Positions 46,278 through 58,200 of a DNA stretch of 64,000 nt are shown here, piece by piece. The position numbers were made by a program, and so were the translations under genes. The notes beneath the pieces are model-generated. The model was not told where the DNA came from and made no database searches. It saw nothing but the letters and a program-made list of their open reading frames with translations. Location: NCBI GenBank assembly GCA_023055505.1, contig JALIRH010000122.1, positions 558,001 through 622,000 of the forward strand, given 5' to 3'. This stretch comes from Callipepla californica brunnescens (lineage: Eukaryota; Chordata; Aves; Galliformes; Odontophoridae). Numbering within the stretch: position 1 is the stretch's first letter; each line of letters opens with the position of its first letter.

Positions 46278-48946
46278 CATTTAAAGCAAGCCTCTGCTCC
46301 CCTCCAATACAGGCAGGAAGTTAGAAATGCAAAAGCCCAGCTCCAACTTAGACTGGCTACTGCAGTAAAGGAGAGCAAAAAATCCTTTTACAAATATATT
46401 AACAGTAAAAGAACTAAGGAGCATTTCTCTCCTTTACTTGATGCGGCAGGGAATGTAACCACGGAGGATAAGGAAAAGGCTGAGGTTCTCAATGCCTTCT
46501 TCACGTCTGTCTTTAATAGACAGATCAGTTAACCTCAGGATACTTTTCGCCCTGACCTGGAAGTCTGGGACGAAGCGCATCATACAGCTCCTGTGATCCT
46601 AGCAGAGACAGTCAGAGACCTGCTCCTCCATCTGAACTGCCGCAAGTCCATGGGACCAGATGGGATCCACCCAAGGGTGCTGAGGGAGCTGGCAGAGGTG
46701 ATTGCCAAGCCGCTTTCTGCCATCTAGCAGCATTCCTGGTCATCTGGAGAGGTCCCACAAGATTGGAGGCTTGCCAACGTGACTCCCATCTACAAGAAAG
46801 ACCGTAAGGAAGATCCGGGGAACTACAGGCCTGTCAGCCTGACCTCGGTATCAGGGAAAGTTATGGAGCGGTTGATCTTGAGGGAGATGACACGGCACGT
46901 GCGTGGCAACCAGGGGATCAGACCCAGCCAGCACGGGTTCACAAAGGGCAGCTCGTGCTTGTCCAGCCTCCTATCCTTCTACAACTGGGTGACCAGACTG
47001 GTAGATGAGGGAAAGGCTGTTGATGTAGTCTACCTGGACTTCAGCAAAGCCTTTGACACGGTCTCCCATGGTATTCTCCTGGAGAAACAGGCAGCCCGTG
47101 GTGTGGACAGGTTCACGAGAATTGGCTAGAGGGCCGTGCCCAGTGGGTAGTGGTTAATGGAGTTAAGTCCAGCTGGGGTCCCGTTACGAGTGGTGTCCCC
47201 CAAGGGTCGGTATTGGGGCCCATCTTGTTTAATATCTTTCTTGATGACCTGGACGAGGGGATTGAGTGTACCCTCAGTAAGTTTGCGGATGACACCAAGC
47301 TGGGAGGATGTGTCGATGTGCCTGAGGGTAGGGAGGCCCTTCAGCGGGATCTGGATAGGCTGAACAGCTGGGCTGAGCTCAACGGGACGAGGTTCAAGAA
47401 GGCCAAGTGCTGGGTGCCGCACTTCGGCCACAGTAACCCCATGCAATGCTATAGGCCAGCAGGAGCAGGGAGGTGATCATCCCCTGGACTCAGCTCTGAT
47501 GCGGCTGCACCTCGAGTACTGTGTTCAGTTTTGGGCCCCTCGCTACAAGAAAGACATCGAGGCCCTGGAGCGTGTTCAGAGAAGGGCAACAAAACTGGTG
47601 AGGGGTCTGGAGCACAAGTCTTACGAGGAGCGGCTGAGGGAGCTGGGATTGTTTAGTCTGGAGAAAAGGAGGCTCAGAGGAGACCTCGCTGCACTCTACC
47701 ACTTCCTGAAGGGAGGCTGTGGTGAGGAGGGGTGTCACCGGTTTGTGTGCCGGTTTGGCCCGGTTCCGTGACAACTGAGGCAGGGGGCCCACGGGCCCAC
47801 ACCCCGGACAAGGGGAAGGGGGAAAGGGAAAAGGGAGATGGGCCTAGAAACAAAACAGCGGCAACGATCCGAGGTGGAAAGCTAGTTTACTAAATAAGAT
47901 AGCAGAAAGTAAAATGACACAATAGAATAGGAATTGAGGCTAATGAATCAAACAAAATGAGCAAGAGAGAGTGTCCGATAAACTGAAGGCCTTACGCTAA
48001 TGCTGAAGGTGAGACGGCAGTGAGCACCCACTCCTGAGTCGATCCCAAAGGAAAGAGAGCATCCCGTGACTGCAGACAGTTTTTATCTTTTTCCTCTGAG
48101 CAGAAAACACGTAAAAATACAAAGCATCGTAAAGTCCTCTGGGGAATGGAGTTCTCCCTCTCTTCTGAGACAGGCATACCCAGAACTATCGTTGACTCAC
48201 AGAGCTGTAGCATTAACTCTCCAACTCCCAATACACCACATGATGTTACGATGTGGAATATCAACAATACAACAAAAATCATAAAACCATGTGTATGGGA
48301 ACTGTTGAATCACAGCCTGAACCACTGATTGATCACCTGAGGCGAGCGCTGAGTCAGCTGCAGGGGCACAAGTGAGTGTGATTAGAAGGGGTGGAGTTTG
48401 ACTCCACCTCTCCCATGACCCCATTTAAGGGCTGACCACCACCAGGGAAGGATCTCTGGTTGGAGATCCCTCCCTAGTGCAGTTATCGGCAAGCCTCGAC
48501 CATCTCCAAAGGTGAGCCACTCTTTCCTCATTAACTATCTGTATACCAGCTACTTAAGCCCATCTAAAATATACCATCTTTGGCACCATTTCTTTTGGAT
48601 GCTATTCTTGGGGGTTATTTGCCCTACACCATGACAAGGGGGTCGGCCTCTTCTCCCAGATAACTAATGACAGAACGAGAGGGAATGCCCACAAGCTGTG
48701 CCGAGGAAGATTTAGATTAGATTTGAGGGCCAATTTTTTCTTTGAAAGAGTGGTCAGGCACTGGAATGGCCTGCCTAGGGAGGGGGTTGAGGCACCATCC
48801 CCAGCGCTGTTCAAGAAGCGTTTAGATGAGGTGCTAAGGGGATTTGATTTAGTAGCTTAGTGGGTAGGGATGGTGGTAGGAGGACAGTTGGACTAGATGA
48901 TCTTGGAGGTCCTTTCCAACCTCACGCATCTATGAATCTATGAATC
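46278..48946 (+). mobile_element. CR1 LINE split by an LTR (arm B)
   Basis: Mirror of 1233-3960, in sense on the plus strand: RT segments at 46602-47129 and 47150-47460, ORF2 C-terminus at 47499-47732 and 48637-48814, and 3' terminal repeats ending at 48946. An extra in-frame stop (ctagcag at about 46725) and the 59-bp deletion distinguish it from arm A. Confidence 0.92.
47733..48636. mobile_element. Solo LTR inside the CR1 (arm B)
   Basis: Mirror of 1543-2446, beginning TGTCACCGG and ending CCATGACA, flanked by AGGGG on both sides. Presence in both arms shows that the insertion is older than the duplication. Confidence 0.75.
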
Positions 48947-50180
48947 CTACTATGTACGTTCCAGAGACTTCCTTGCTTTTACCCCCATATCCTGAAGTAA
49001 GCTCTCTCAGGCACGTGCTTTCTCTTACAATAGCTCCATTTCTTTCTTTTACGGAACTTTGGGCTGACTCAAGTGCAGGAAAAACAGAAGCTGGAACTCA
49101 CTGCCTCCTCTGCCCCACGTTCCCAAGTTACTGCAATGCATCAGCCTACGCTGTGCGTGCACTGCACTCCATCAGAGCACATTCCCCTGCAGGTACTCTC
49201 TTGCCCCTGCACGTGCCAGACCCATAAGTACACTACCACAGCAGAACATTCTCCTTCGCTAATCAAGACCTCAAATTTAGATTTACCACCTCATTTAAAA
49301 GCATTCTAGAAATAAAGAATTTCAACTCAGCACTCTTTACATTATTAAGATCTCATTGAGAATTCTTGGAAGGAGAATGAATCTGACCGTACCACCTGTA
49401 ACATAACGCTCTCACTGACACACACGGTGACTGAGAAACACAATTCAAGTCTTAAAGACTACTACCAATTCATTTTTGATGTGTCACGACGCCGACTGCC
49501 TTCACAGATTTACTCACACTCCTGAATTCAATGTACCTGATGTGGCTGAAGGTCACAGATGACCGTATTAATATTGTTCAAGATTCAATCAATGCAAGGC
49601 ATCACTTCTCCCACCCGAACCTGAACAAAATGTCAGCGGCACTTCTGTGCTATTTTTATCAAGGTATCACAAGCTGTATCTCACAAGCCATATCCTGGAC
49701 TCCATCGTGGGTTTCTAAATTAAATCACATCAGTTACTGCTTTCTATTTCCCCCAGACATGCACATATACTGCGCATAATTTGTTTTTCATTCAGAAAGT
49801 CAGAACAGCAAGTGAAAGAGATGGTCACCATGCAGAAACTCAAAGAACTTGCTGACTGCTGTCTTCAAAAACTCCCAGTGAGCTCTCAAAAAACGTGGGT
49901 ATTGGCCTACTATGTACGTTCTGTTGGATGCAATAGTGGCTTTATTGTCTGTTCCTCTCTTTTGTTCACAGAGCCCTGGGGGATCCTACAATATAACATA
50001 CCGTTAGTTTTCTCCCAAGCTCACAGATCGGATGAGCAGTATAAAGGCTAAAATAAGCGGCAGTAACCATACAGGAAAGTAGTTGCCATTATCAAGCTCA
50101 AAGCCAAAATATTTTAAGGAAAAAAAAAAAAAAAAAGAACAAACCAACCAACTGCCCCAGTTTAGGATCAGGACAGTTCC

Positions 50181-50789
50181 ATAAGTTTCAACCAAACCAA
50201 GAACACCACATTTTCAGTCATGCGATTTAGGTGCAACTAATAACTGCTGCAGGGCAGACTGCAGCAACCCAAAGTGCTGAGTTTATCAGCAACCAGCTGA
50301 TAAACACACAGCTGTTACACAGCAAGCAGGGGAAACTAACTCCTCTCTGCCTATGGCATCACAGTGACACATTTCACTTCTGTAGGCAACGTCTTCTTCC
50401 CATGCTCTTTCCACACACACTTACTAAAACTTCAGCGGCGGAAGAGAAGGTGCTACCTGGTTCAAAGCAACACACGTTACTTTGCTTCGTTAAGGTTACT
50501 CTTACTTCATTAGTGCTTCCTTCCTGTGTCTGTGGCATTCCTAAAGCAAAATCTTTCATCATAAGACAAATTTTCTCTCCAAAATTTTCACAGTGAAAAG
50601 CCTGTATGGATTCAGGCCTTTTTTTCATCAGCCTAAAATTCAGAATATGACATTCCCCATTCAATTATTCTCATCAACGTTTGCTAGACAGGGCAGCTCA
50701 CTGAAGAACACAGAGCAGGATCTTTTGAAGCTCAATTTCTTGAGCATGAATTACAAAGCTCAACAAAGCTGTCAGTCTTGTGCCATGGT
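50181..50789. other. Intron-like sequence beyond arm B
   Basis: First sequence outside the duplicated arm as visible here. No gene recognised. About 50570-50640 shares the ggattcaggccttttttt phrase and surrounding bases with 7550-7610. Confidence 0.5.
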
Positions 50790-53261
50790 ACCTTCATTCC
50801 TGTCACAAGGGATCTTTATTCATCCTCTTCATGCATCGCCCGCTGACTGAGCCTATTGCCCAACAGAGCTCATTCAGGTTTCCCAGGAGCAGTCCGTCTC
50901 ATGCACTTCTGGTGAAGCTTTTCAGCCATTATTTGTTCTGTGTTTGCACAGCCCAGATGCGTAAGATACACTGAAAGACAATTAACAGTAACAGTAAGCA
51001 GGCATATTTTTTTAAGCAACAAACCGGATCGCATCTCTATTAAGTTGAATTCTTCTAAGAGAGACAAAATCAAAATGCCAAACGCAATGGTTCTTTTGCG
51101 AACCTGTGACAGAGCAAGCTAAAGATTTAAACCCAGATCTGCTAGGATTGTATGACATGAGAGAGAATGACCTTGTGTATCAGACAGATCAGTACAGTTC
51201 CTAAGTTAAATGAATAACGTGTACATATTCATGAGCTGCTGGCAATATGGATCTGGCTAGCTCTGAGGGACATCACACTGCATTTAGCAATTTTCCTCTT
51301 TTCATTATTTCAGTGCCGTTACCTCTGCTGGTTTTAGTAAACCACTGTTACAATGGAGATGGTTCTCCTGAACTACACCAGGTGAGAAGTTTCAGCTTTA
51401 ACAGCTCAGACAATTCCATCAGCCCCTGAAACGACTGGGGCTGCTAATGGAAGCCAAATTCAAAATCTCACCAAACTGAGAGCAGCATTAGGGTCAGATT
51501 CAGCAATGGATTTTTACAGTGCCACTTTTCCTGTCACTCCATACACTGGATCTGGAAACATCGCTAAGGCTGAGAATATGCTGAAGCAGTTTCAGTACAG
51601 TAAGGAGGAGTTTTAATATTAAAAATATAGAGATCAGAATAAATCTACTGTTAACTATACTGCACAAGTACAGCAGTGAGAACACACGAGCACAGCAGTG
51701 AGAATACAAAAAGGTGCGTTTTACATTCATAAAGCCGTTAACAAACATTCAGTGCTCCCTTCCCCTATTTGCGTTTAAAAGAAGAATGTTCTCACTGAAG
51801 TCTCATGAACTGACCCTACAGCTGAGAGATGCGATGACTTTCAGATTCCCCTCCTCCCCTGCCCCCCACGTAACCCTGCTGCACGCATGCTCCTGGTGCA
51901 GCCGCACAGACCTACAGGACAGCAGTTCTCGACACTTACCCAATGCTTCTCTCATATTTCTATAGAAGGTTATGGAATCTGTATCCTTCATGAATTCTCG
52001 TACTACATCCCCTTGATCATTTCCACCACGAGCACTCCTTCAGGTTTAGCCATACTGCCAACCATCAGCCATCGAACCTAAACGTTACAAAGGGGAGCTC
52101 CAACTGGACTGCACCGTGACGTGAAAATAAAGGTGTGTGTCCTGCACTTCCTCAGGCCATCTCATACACAAGCAAACGGGAAGGACGAATTCTGAAGGGA
52201 TACGCTAACTAAAAACCCATTCAGAGTACAGCTGATCTCTATCTCTGCAAGAATCAGAGATACTTAAAACAACTATCATACCGTCCAGAGCTTCAGAAGA
52301 TGTATGTATTAAAGATCTTTTCAACACAAGCACGTTTTCTCCTCAAACACCTGCCCTTTGATTGGCACTGCAGCTCTTATACAACTGAGTCTGTAACAAT
52401 GCATCTGTTTTTAATGCTACGGTGAACTGCCTTGTTTTTTAAGTCTCACTCCTGAGTAGAAAACACAACTCCTCCAGACCAAGTCATCGAATAAAATATC
52501 AAGTTATCCTCCTTCTCTGAACAGCAGTCAGCTCCATCTGCATGAACCCCGGTACGATCCACACTGGAAACCATTACTTACAGAAACTGGTAGCAAGATT
52601 TAGCAGATCTACTACACAAATCCTAGACAGCAATTCTATTACCAAGTTACCATGAAGCTTCTGAGCTGCTCACATGGGAGAAAATGGGTTTGGTACATTT
52701 AAATAAACCATACAGATGCGTATTCTTTTCTTTGATGTTTATAAGCGGGACTATTCATAGTGCGCTGAATCAATTCCCAATTACCCAAAGCAAGGGAAGC
52801 TCTCTCAAGTCATCCTTTACACAGAGAAGCCTCTGAATTTAGGAGCAGTGTCCAAACTTGCACAGTACTTGTACTGAAGCGTGGATTACCTTGGATAATA
52901 CAGGCAAACAAAGCTGTCTCCTTGGAGGAACATCAAAGCGCTGACTTCCAGAAAGCAGTGGAGAAGCAGATGGTGAGAACGGACTTTCCCTGCAGAGCTC
53001 AGCAGTAAAGGATTCCAACGTTCAAGACAAATCTGGAAAACTTCAGTTTCTTCTACTTCCGATACCAATAACAGATCATGAAGAGCCCGGAAAAGTGTTT
53101 CAAGCATCTATTTACTAATTACTTTGAACACGGAAGTAGATTGAGAGCATATCACTTCAAGTTTTGCTATCCTAACACCGATAAAATGCTGAATGAGAGT
53201 AGAATCCATTCACAAGGTACAGTAACACTGCAGGGACGTTTACTGCACAAAGTTACGAGCA

Positions 53262-53470
53262 ATGGAGCACCTGAACAAAGCCCTCTGAGCGGAAACACGG
53301 AAGAATGCAAAGCATCGCACAGTGCTCTGAGGAATGGAGTTCTTCTTCTCTTCTGAGACAGGCATACCCAGAACTATCAATGACCCACGGAGCTGGAGCA
53401 TTAACTCTCCAACTCCCAGCGCACCACATGACGTCGTGATGTGAAATACCAATACCAAAAATCACAAAGC
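53262..53470 (-). repeat. Fragment related to the solo LTR at 1543-2446
   Basis: On the minus strand, ggagttggagagttaatgct and agttctgggtatgcctgtct match 1890-2095 on the plus strand with moderate divergence over about 200 bp. It is an independent older copy of the same LTR-like family. Confidence 0.6.
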
Positions 53471-54354
53471 CATGGCACTGTATTATCAGAATTGCACCCA
53501 CCCTCTGAGCTTCTACAAGACGTTTTCTTTTAGATCCTTCCAAAGAAACAACCCTTAAATGCTCATTTTAAGGACTGCTATTCTCAATACTTACTGCTGC
53601 TCTGCTTTCCAAACCCTCTGGGAATCTGGAAGAAAACCTTCCAAAAGCACACTGCTTATCTGCATCCAGTGCAAGACATCTACGAGAACATTTTCACCGT
53701 TCCCGACCGAACAGCCGCCGTGCAGACTGAGAAGTTCTGAGCCTGCCACGGAACCAAACAGAACGGAGCGATCTATAAAGTACATTTTGCTTCCATAGCT
53801 AAGACACTCAGCAATTCAAAGCACTCCAGGCAGAAGGCAGATTGGACATCTCTAGCTGAGATCCCTCCCTGACAGGGATTCAAAACCACCTTCACATTAT
53901 TCCCACACACATCCATTTCTGTCAGCAGATTCACTTTCAATAGCTTCTCTAGCTTCTTCCACTAGTCTAGAAGACTGCAATGAACCCACACAGCAATTCC
54001 AGAAGATCAGCTACATGCAGAGTAGGAATAGCCAGATCAGACCTGCACAGCTCCTTTGAGAAGGCTTTTTACCCACACTGTCATCTGTTACACTGTGAGT
54101 TACAGCAGTGACACCTGCAGCAATTTGAAGCCACTCTAACAAATTCTGTGGAACATTTCAACATCCTAAATGGTTCAGAGCTGAGTTTTGCAGATGGCCA
54201 CTTAAAGATGCCACTTTTAACTATCTTGATGTAATAGAATTGTAATAGAGCTAGAATTTGCTACGTGCAAAGGGCTACCGGGAGAAGGAATGCGTTGCCA
54301 GCATCAGATGGAAAGCGACAAGAATCCAGATCCCTTACAAGTGCTAGGGGAAAA
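53471..54354. other. Unassigned sequence upstream of the XPO1-like exons
   Basis: No exportin-1 5' exon was recognised. On the minus strand two short stretches look coding-like (LLEWLQIAAGVTAVTHSVTD near 54060-54140; CLECFELLSVLAMEAKCTL near 53785-53845), but stops surround them and no family was recognised. Confidence 0.35.
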
Positions 54355-54711
54355 AAGAGAGCGCCGCGCGGCCCCGGAATCCTGCCTCGCCCCGCCCCGC
54401 CCCGCCCCTCCCCTCCCCTCCCCCGCTGCCGCTGCCGCTGCCCCTGCCCCTGCCCCTGCCCGGCCCCACGGCTCCGCCCCCACAGCTCACAGTGCCGTCC
54501 CGTACAGCCGCCGCCGCCGCCAGAGCTGCCGCCGGAGCCGCCGCCGCTCCAACGCGCGGTTTCCGCGGCGCCGCCGCCGCCATAGCACTCCACCGCTCCG
54601 TTCATCTGCGGGGGGGGGGGGGGGGGGGACTTCCGTTTCCGGCTTCAGGGACCGGCGCACGCGTAGTGCTATTGCCAGAGCCGCGCGCAGTGGGGGTGGG
54701 GTTGTTCGGCC
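54355..54711. promoter_or_regulatory. CpG-island promoter of SGF29
   Basis: GC- and CpG-rich segment with GC boxes, CCGCCGCC runs, a G-run of about 20 at 54609-54629 and CTTCCGTTTCCGG near 54631. It ends at the SGF29 start codon. On the minus strand an ATG at 54583 opens an Ala-rich frame (MAAAAPRKPRVG); it could be the first exon of a divergent gene, but the support is weak. Confidence 0.7.
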
Positions 54712-55131
54712 ATGGCGTTGGCGGAGGGGAGGTCGCGCAACGTGGAGCTCCTGGCGGAGCTACAGCGGCTGCTCGCGCACACGCAGGTGGGGGAGGGGAA
54801 AGGGGGGAGAGTGGGGTGGCGGAGGGAGAAGGGGGGAATAGGGTGTGGGTGGGTGGGGCGGAGTTGGGTGGGGGACGGGGATGTGGGGCAGGGGTTGGAG
54901 CTAATGGGGCTCAGTGCTCGGTTCTAAGTCCGGGGTGCTCAGTTATGGGGCTGGGGCTGCAGATGTGGGGTCGGGGTTATGGGGCTGGGGTCGGGGTTGT
55001 GGGTCCGGGGCCGTCGATGTGGGGAGGGCGTATGGGGCTGAGGCCGCCACTCCCCCCGCAGGGAGCACAAGCAGCGAGCACAAGCTCATCGACATCCAGA
55101 AAACCCACGGGAGGATGCAGCCCGAGAACAA
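54712..55131 (+). pseudogene. SGF29: Exons 1-2 of SGF29, isolated 5' part
   Basis: Exon 1 (54712-54786) starts in a good context (gccATGG) and encodes MALAEGRSRNVELLAELQRL; the donor is cag|gtgggg. Exon 2 (about 55063-55131) encodes EHKLIDIQKTHGRMQPENK with donor gtcagc, matching the N-terminal coiled coil of SGF29. The start of exon 2 holds a short direct duplication (gagcacaag twice, 13 bases apart), and simple splicing to exon 1 would shift the frame. No further exon lies between 55131 and the window end, which is minisatellite. It may be the live 5' end of a gene whose next exons lie beyond the window, or a broken copy. The 3' exons at 11.55-12.93 kb are in the wrong order for this piece. 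Confidence 0.75.
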
Positions 55132-55264
55132 GTCAGCGCGGGGACCCCGAAACGGGTGGGGGAGGGCAAAAGGGGCGGTGTTACAATAAAAGGGGCGGGG
55201 ATCAGCCCATCCACATTGGTGGGCTTCCATGATGGGACGGGGAATACAAAAACAGGGGCGGGGG

Positions 55265-58200
55265 GAACCAGCTGCCCACTGCTGCTTCACTGCTGCCACA
55301 TAGCCTCCTCATAGCTGCCCAATGCTGCCCCATAGCTGCCCTACTGCAGCCACATAGCTGCCTCATAGCTGCCTCACTAGTACCCCATAGCTGCCCCATA
55401 GCCTCCCATTAGCCTCCTCATAGCTACCCCACTGCTGCCCCAAAGCTACCTTACTGCAGCCTCATAGCTGCTCCACTCACGCCCCATAGCCGCCCCATAG
55501 TTAACTCCCTGCTGCCCCATAGCCGCCCCATAGCCACCTCATAGCTGTTCCTCTGCTGCCCCATAGCTGCCCCACTCTTGCCTTATAGCCACCCCATATC
55601 TGCCCCATTGGCTTCCCATATCCGCCTCATAGCTGCCCCGTAGCTACCCCATTCTTGCCCAATAGCTGCCCCACTACTGCCCCATAACCTTCCCATGGCC
55701 AGCTCATAGCTGCACACTGCTGCCCCATAGCCTTTCCATAGTCTCCACATAGCCGCCCCATAGCTGCCTCACTTCTAACCCATAACTACCCCATGGCTTC
55801 CCCACTGCTGCCCCATAGCTGCTCCACTGCTGCCCCATAGCCGCCCCATAGGCTCCTCTCGTCTGCCCCACTGCTGCCCCACTGCTGCCTAATAGCAGCC
55901 CCATACCTGCCACACTGCTGCCCCACAGCTGCTCCATAGCATCCCAATAGCCTCCTCATAGCTGCCCGATGCTGCCCCATAGGTGCCCCACTGCTGCCCC
56001 TAGCCTCCATATAGCTTCCTCATATCTGCCCATTAGCTGCCTCATTGCAGCCCCATAACTTCCCCATGGCTGCCTCACTGCTGCTCCATAGCTGCCACAT
56101 AGCTGCCCCACTACTGCCACATCACTGCCCCTCTCTTGCCCCATAGCTGCCCCAGTTTTGTCCAATAGCTGCCCCAGTACTACCCCACAGCCTCCCCATG
56201 GCCAACTCATAGCTGCCCCACTCTTTCCACATAGCTGCCCACTTCTGCCCCATAGCCTCCCCATAGCTTCCTCATAGCTTCCCCATAGTTGCCTCACAGC
56301 TGCCCCATAGCCTCTCTGTAGCCTTCTCATAGCTATCCCATTAGATGCCACATAGCTGTCACATAGGCACCTCATAGCTGCCTTACTTCTGCCAAATAAC
56401 AACCTCAGAGCTGCCCCACTGCTGCCCCATAGGCTCCCCAAAGCATCCTCATAGATGCTCCATAACTGCCCCATAGCTTCCTCACTGCTCCCCCGTAACT
56501 GTTCCTATAGCCTTCACAATGCTACTGCACTGCTGCCCCATAGCTGCCCCACTGCTGCCTCATAGCTACCCCACTGCTGCCCCATAGCTGCCCTACTCTT
56601 GCCAAATAGCTGCCCAACTTTTGCCCTTTACCTCCCCCGCTACTGCCCCATAGCCTCCCCATAGCATCCTCATAGCTGCCCCATAGCTTCCTCACTGCTG
56701 CCCCATAACTGCCCCATGGCTGCTTCAGTGCTGCCCCATAGCTGCCCCATAGCTAACTCACTGCTGCCCCATAGCTACATCCCTGCTGCCCTATAGCTGC
56801 CACATAGCTGCCTCATAGCTGCACCACTGCTGCCCCATAGCCGACCCATAGCTATCTCACTGCTGCCCCATAGCCTCCCCATAGCCACCTCATAGCTGCC
56901 CCTCTGCTGCCCCATAGCTGCCCCACTCTTGCCCCAAAGCCGCCCCATGTCTGCCCCATAGGCTCCCCATATCCTGCTCATAGCTGCCTCACTGCTTTTT
57001 ATAGGTGCCCCACTACTGCCTCACTGCTGCCTCAATGCTGCCCCATGGCTGCTTCATAGCTGCCCCATAGCTGCCTCACTGCTGCTCCATAGCCGCCCCA
57101 TAGCCTTCTCATAGCTGGCCCGTAGATCCCCCAGTGCTGTTCCATAGATGCCCCACTGCTGTTCCATAGCTGCCCCATTGCAGTTTTATAGCTGCCCCAC
57201 TACTGCTTTATAGCCGCCCCATAGCTGCCGCACTACTGCCCCATAGCTGCCCCACTACTGCCCCACTTCTGCCCCTCTGCTGCTTCATACCTGCTCCACT
57301 ACTGCCAAAAAGCTGCCCCGCAGCTGCCCCGTAGCCTCCCCATAGCCTCCTCATAACTGCCCCACTGCTGCCCCATAGCATTGCCATATCCTCCTCACAT
57401 CTGCATCACTGCTGCCCCATAACGGCTTCATACCTGCCTTACTGCTGCCCCATATCTGCCACATAGTTGCCTCATATCTACCCCACAGCTGCTCAATATC
57501 TGCCCCATAGCTAACTCACTGCTGCCCCATTGCCTCCCCATAGGTAACTCACTGCTGCCCCACTGCTGCGCCATAGCTGCCCCAGTGCTGCCCCATAGCA
57601 GCCCCACTCTTTCCCCGTAGCCGCCCAATATCTGACCCATAGCCTCCTCCTAACCTCCTCATAACCACCACATAGTTGCCCCACTGCTGCCCCCTATCTG
57701 CCCCACTGCTTCAATATAGCCCCCTCATAGCTGCCCCACCGCTGCCCCATAGTATTCCAATAGCCTCCTCATAGCTACCCCATAGCTGCCTCACTGATGC
57801 TCCTTTCCTGCCCCACTGCTGTTTCACTGCTGTCCCAGAGCTGCCCCACGGCTTCCACACTACTGCCACGCCATAGCCAGCTCATAGCTGTTCCACTGCT
57901 GCCCCATAGCTGCCCCACTCTTGCCCCATAGCCGCCGCATATCTGCCCCATATGCTCCCCATATCCTCCTCATAGCTGCCACATAGCTGCCCTACTCTTG
58001 CCCCATAGCTGCCCCAAAGACACCCCATAGCTACCCCACTACTGCCCCATAGCCTCTCCATAGCCACCTCATAGCTGTTCCACTGCTGCCCCATAGCTCC
58101 CTCGTAGCTGCCCACTGTTGCCCCATAGCCTTCCATTAGTTTCCTCATAGCTGCCCCATAGCTGTGCCATGGCTTCGACACTGCTGCCCCACAGCTACCC

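Larger units (their letters stand above)
40530..50180 (-). repeat. Arm B of large inverted duplication
   Basis: Reverse complement of 1-9712. It differs by a 59-bp deletion in the CR1 (near 47462), a longer homopolymer at about 41176-41200, a longer poly-A at about 45880-45909 and scattered substitutions. Unlike arm A, both ends run into related sequence: gag-pol on the left and further XPO1-like exons on the right. Confidence 0.95.
43371..53107 (-). pseudogene. XPO1: Exportin-1-like pseudogene, copy B
   Basis: Nine exon-like blocks on the minus strand in exportin-1 order: 53107-52890 (LLLVSEVEETEVFQICLE; then VPPRRQL in another frame), 52077-51940 (MAKPEGVLVVE, then FMKDTDSI in another frame), about 50970-50790 (VYLTHLGCANTEQIM), 49985-49829, 49714-49537, 46107-45973, 45640-45457, 44058-43952 and 43565-43371. 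Each of the first three carries a frameshift or stop relative to the family; block 49714-49537 shares the two stops of copy A. The acceptor before 46107 is intact (atcag), unlike copy A. Exons upstream of 53107 and downstream of 43371 were not found. It is a genomic, intron-bearing duplicate, not a functional transport receptor gene. Confidence 0.9.

Noticed and set aside
43371..53107. Functional XPO1 gene
   Set aside because: Frameshifts in three upstream exons, two in-frame stops in block 49537-49714, and missing first and last exons.
54712..55232. Open frame reading on from SGF29 exon 1 through the intron
   Set aside because: The GT donor at 54787 and the family match of exon 2 show that the continuous frame is intron read-through in GC-rich DNA.
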